A stretch of 64,000 nucleotides of DNA from Sipunculus nudus (taxonomy: Eukaryota; Annelida; Sipuncula; Golfingiida; Sipunculidae): positions 57,481,676 to 57,545,675 of the forward strand of contig CM049316.1 of assembly GCA_026874595.1 (NCBI GenBank), read 5' to 3'. A model generated the notes under the pieces. It had not been told where the DNA came from. It saw nothing but the letters and a program-made list of their open reading frames with translations, and did no database searches. Both the position numbers and the translations under genes were made by a program. Positions within the stretch are counted from its first letter, which is position 1. Each line of letters begins with the position of its first letter. Of this stretch, positions 61,701 to 64,000 are shown piece after piece.

Positions 61701-63451
61701 GATGTCTCCACATGTCAAAGTGGCTGTGTTTTATTATTTATTGCCCCCTGAAGATGTCTCAACATAACATAATTTTTAGTTCTGAATTGGATACCAACGG
61801 GGAATATATTTTGTTTTGCTTTCTGAGCTGCTGATCATAAATTTCAGACAGACACTCCAAAACCAATCCCAACAAAAGGGTGACATGAGAGCAATCAATG
61901 ACTGAAATTTGAATGAAATTGGATAATATTTAGGAAAATTATCCACAGAAACAAAAACCTGACGGAAGGACAGACAGACAGGACAGACCGACAGAAAGAC
62001 CAAAATCAATGTCTCCCGTTCCGTGGAAGTGGGGGACAATTACTACAGTTGAAACAGCCTAAAAGTCCACCTGCTATAACACTCCCGCTTATTCAGACCA
62101 TCCTTGGGTGAACCAAAAGCATTCATCTTGGATATAACTGACTTGTGAAGTAAGACCACCTGTGAATTAAGACCACTTTTGGCCAGTCTCATGGGCAGTC
62201 TCATAACACAGGTTTTATTGCATATAGCTTATGCCAATAAGAAAGCACATTTTTTTTAATGAACATAATTTTAAACGAACAAACAAATTTGTGGAATTTG
62301 TGTCCCCTTCTTCTGCCTCTCGTCATTTTAGGTTCCTGTGATCCTCGTGCTTGCCTTCTGAATGTGTTTTAGTTTTTATTTTCCCCTTAAGATGTCTCCA
62401 CATGTCAAAGTGCCTGTGTTATAGGCCCCAGCTGCTTCCGAGCACCATCATGGGATTGTTTATCATAGCTGACCGATGAGACCGCTGCTGATCTGTCGGA
62501 AGCCACTCAAGCCTCAAGGACTGTCATGGAGAGGAAGACGGCTAATCAGTGTCTGCTGAGCCTGATTAAACATTATACACTGCTAGGAACTGTAACTTGA
62601 GTAAATTTTGTGTCAGACAGAACCATCTGGATCAATTTTATGTGCAGGCAAGAGATAAGTTTGTGCCACGCCATTGGTAGGTTGGAAATGGATAGTTTAT
62701 ACAACAGGTTGCTCAGGGTCCTCCGTCAGTCGTTTCATACCTTGTCTTTATATTAATATGTGTAGTATAAGGCTTTGTAGGGGCCATTAAGTCATGTTTT
62801 AATAGTAATTTGAAGGGCCTGTGGCTTGATATTCCAGTATTTCTAAAGATTATCTAGTGAATATCTATCATTTTGTGGTGATTTTATTTAAAAAGGTGAC
62901 TGAATTAATTGTTATATAATTGGAACGAAGTATCATTGTATAATCATTCCAATTTTCAGTGCTAATTACATATAATATGGTATTAGTATAGAAAAGAGCT
63001 AATCTAAAGTTTTAACAAGACCAAATATTTCTTCAACAATATTACTGAAGATAATACTGGTAGCCTTATTTCACTGAACAATTCTGCTCCATGCCACAGA
63101 ATTGTCTAGCAGAAAAAGATAAACAATAGGACTTACATTTTCTTTGACTGGTTCATGTCGGACTGGACCATACAGACAGCAGATTAAGTTATCTACTGCA
63201 GGGCTGATCTGTCCAATAACATCCGCCACGTCATCAAGCTGAGAAACTTTCCCTTCGCTGTCACAGCTTCCGTTCTTTTTAACAGCTCCTGATGATTTTT
63301 TCAAGCATGAACGAGCTACTTTGATTAAACCTACACAAGGGGCTATTATTTTTTTGTCTTCTTCACTCCAGGTGTCTTCATTACAGCTGTCATTGCCACC
63401 TTCACCAAGGTCAAGGTCATCAAGCTGACCTCCATCTGAGCTCTTTAATTC
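58762..63451 (-). CDS. Cyclin-D1-binding protein 1 homologue, C-terminal exons
   Basis: Partial gene on the minus strand. Coding exons in transcript order: 63451-63137 (105 codons, phase 0), 60886-60840 (47 nt) and 58870-58762, ending in TGA. All have clean AG acceptors and GT donors, and the phases join (47 nt leaves AG, completed by T of the last exon). Recognisable family stretches: DTWSEEDKKIIAPCVGLIK and CLKK, QLDDVADVIGQISPAVDNL in the first exon; SILSNTLKQVLDKC in the second; WIEFLHNAVDHNKSKVMELT at the end. CCNDBP1/GCIP is a helical, helix-loop-helix-like partner of cyclin D1 that restrains cell-cycle entry in vertebrates; a role here is inferred by homology. The N-terminal half is outside the window. 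Introns are 2.25 and 1.97 kb. Confidence 0.88.
61620..62420. repeat. Paired dispersed repeats in CCNDBP1 intron
   Basis: Two diverged copies share GGAATTT.TGTCCC and AAGATGTCTCCACATGTCAA blocks (at about 61638/61699 and 62294/62391). Between them (61962-62020) lies a GGACAGACAGACAGGACAGAC-type stretch followed by GTCTCCCGTTCCGTGG, a style common in molluscan interspersed repeats. Confidence 0.55.
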
Positions 63452-63478
63452 CTGCAGGTGTGATGAATATGAGGTCAA

Positions 63479-63717
63479 TAAAAAACAGATTTAATATTGT
63501 AATTAATAATCACAAAAAATAAAAGGATAAATATTAAGAATAGAACAGGTATATATTTCTGTTGTTAAAATACAGAAATAAGTCAGAATATGCATGTCAA
63601 AAAACAGACTTTAACATTTTAATTTATAACCTCAAAAAATAAAAGAATAAAAAATAAGAACAGAAAAGGTATATATTTCTATTGTTAAAATGCAGAAATA
63701 TATCAGAATATGTATGT
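63479..63717. repeat. 120-bp tandem duplication
   Basis: Two AT-rich copies (about 63479-63597 and 63600-63717) with the marker AGGTATATATTTCT at 63547 and 63667. They lie in the intron upstream of the first visible CCNDBP1 exon. Confidence 0.75.
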
Positions 63718-63790
63718 ATTTCTTAATTTGGAATAGTATAAATTTCTGGAATTAATAATTTTTTTTTCCACAGTGATAAGGGTTCCCTAC

Positions 63791-63812
63791 CTGATGATAG
63801 ACATGTAAAACA
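63791..63812 (-). other. Candidate 22-nt CCNDBP1 micro-exon
   Basis: On the minus strand a TGTGCAG acceptor, 22 nt, then a GTAGGG donor. The length would be phase-compatible with the next exon (phase 0) if two bases came from an upstream exon; it would encode VLHVYHQ. The vertebrate protein is poorly conserved here, so homology cannot confirm it. Confidence 0.25.
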
Positions 63813-64000
63813 CTGCACACATGTTGTATTATACATGTATATAGGTCACATAATAATGTATACTTACTGATGCAATATTTATCAATTAACTAAGTTGTAA
63901 AAACTAGTTCATGAACAAGAACTTTATACCCAGCTTGTGACTGGTCTATCACTGCATAACAATTCTCTGTCCATATCTTTGTGCAACTTAACAAGCAATT

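Overview
The window is eukaryotic nuclear DNA from an animal, most likely a marine lophotrochozoan and probably a bivalve mollusc. This rests on intron-split genes with GT/AG junctions, AT-rich spacers, nuclear-type tRNAs without an encoded CCA, tRNA-derived SINEs, hAT transposon remains, and mosaic repeats that join ACGG/TCCG-rich stretches to 140-175 bp tandem units (the architecture of bivalve 'pearl' elements). The species cannot be named from the sequence alone.

Layout. 1-9.8 kb: gene-poor; a pearl-like tandem element, two tRNA-derived SINEs, a 336-bp tandem duplication, a small minisatellite and microsatellites. 9.8-13.5 kb: a decayed hAT transposon of the ZMYM1/TTF-zinc-finger type; its transposase reads on the minus strand in one frame and is broken by four stop codons. 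14.5-26.4 kb: a 12-kb composite satellite. A ~104-bp CGT-rich family lies in one orientation (A, 14.5-16.7 kb) and in the opposite orientation (A', 20.1-26.4 kb), around a different ~41-bp minisatellite (B, 16.7-19.9 kb). A' has a 1773-bp higher-order period; B carries a 7-bp hairpin in each unit whose arms often vary together. 26.7-40 kb: gene-poor; a probable solo LTR, a ~146-bp satellite with nuclear-receptor half-site motifs, and dispersed repeats. 40.4-42.8 kb: three tRNA-Cys(GCA) genes on the minus strand in locally duplicated DNA. 46.0-46.8 kb: a 435-bp miniature LTR element (TRIM-like) with a tRNA-like Pol III promoter inside each LTR, nested in a hAT-like MITE. 48.6-49.6 kb: a seven-copy ~143-bp satellite.

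Two cellular protein genes are supported. A complete CRAL-TRIO (SEC14-like, alpha-tocopherol-transfer-protein-like) gene runs on the plus strand from 49837 to 56179 in seven coding exons (307 residues; all junctions and phases agree). The last three coding exons of a cyclin-D1-binding protein 1 (CCNDBP1/GCIP) homologue lie on the minus strand (63451 down to 58762); its N-terminal part is beyond the right edge. The two genes converge tail to tail about 2.6 kb apart. They have no evident functional link. Everything else supported here is repeat-derived or tRNA.
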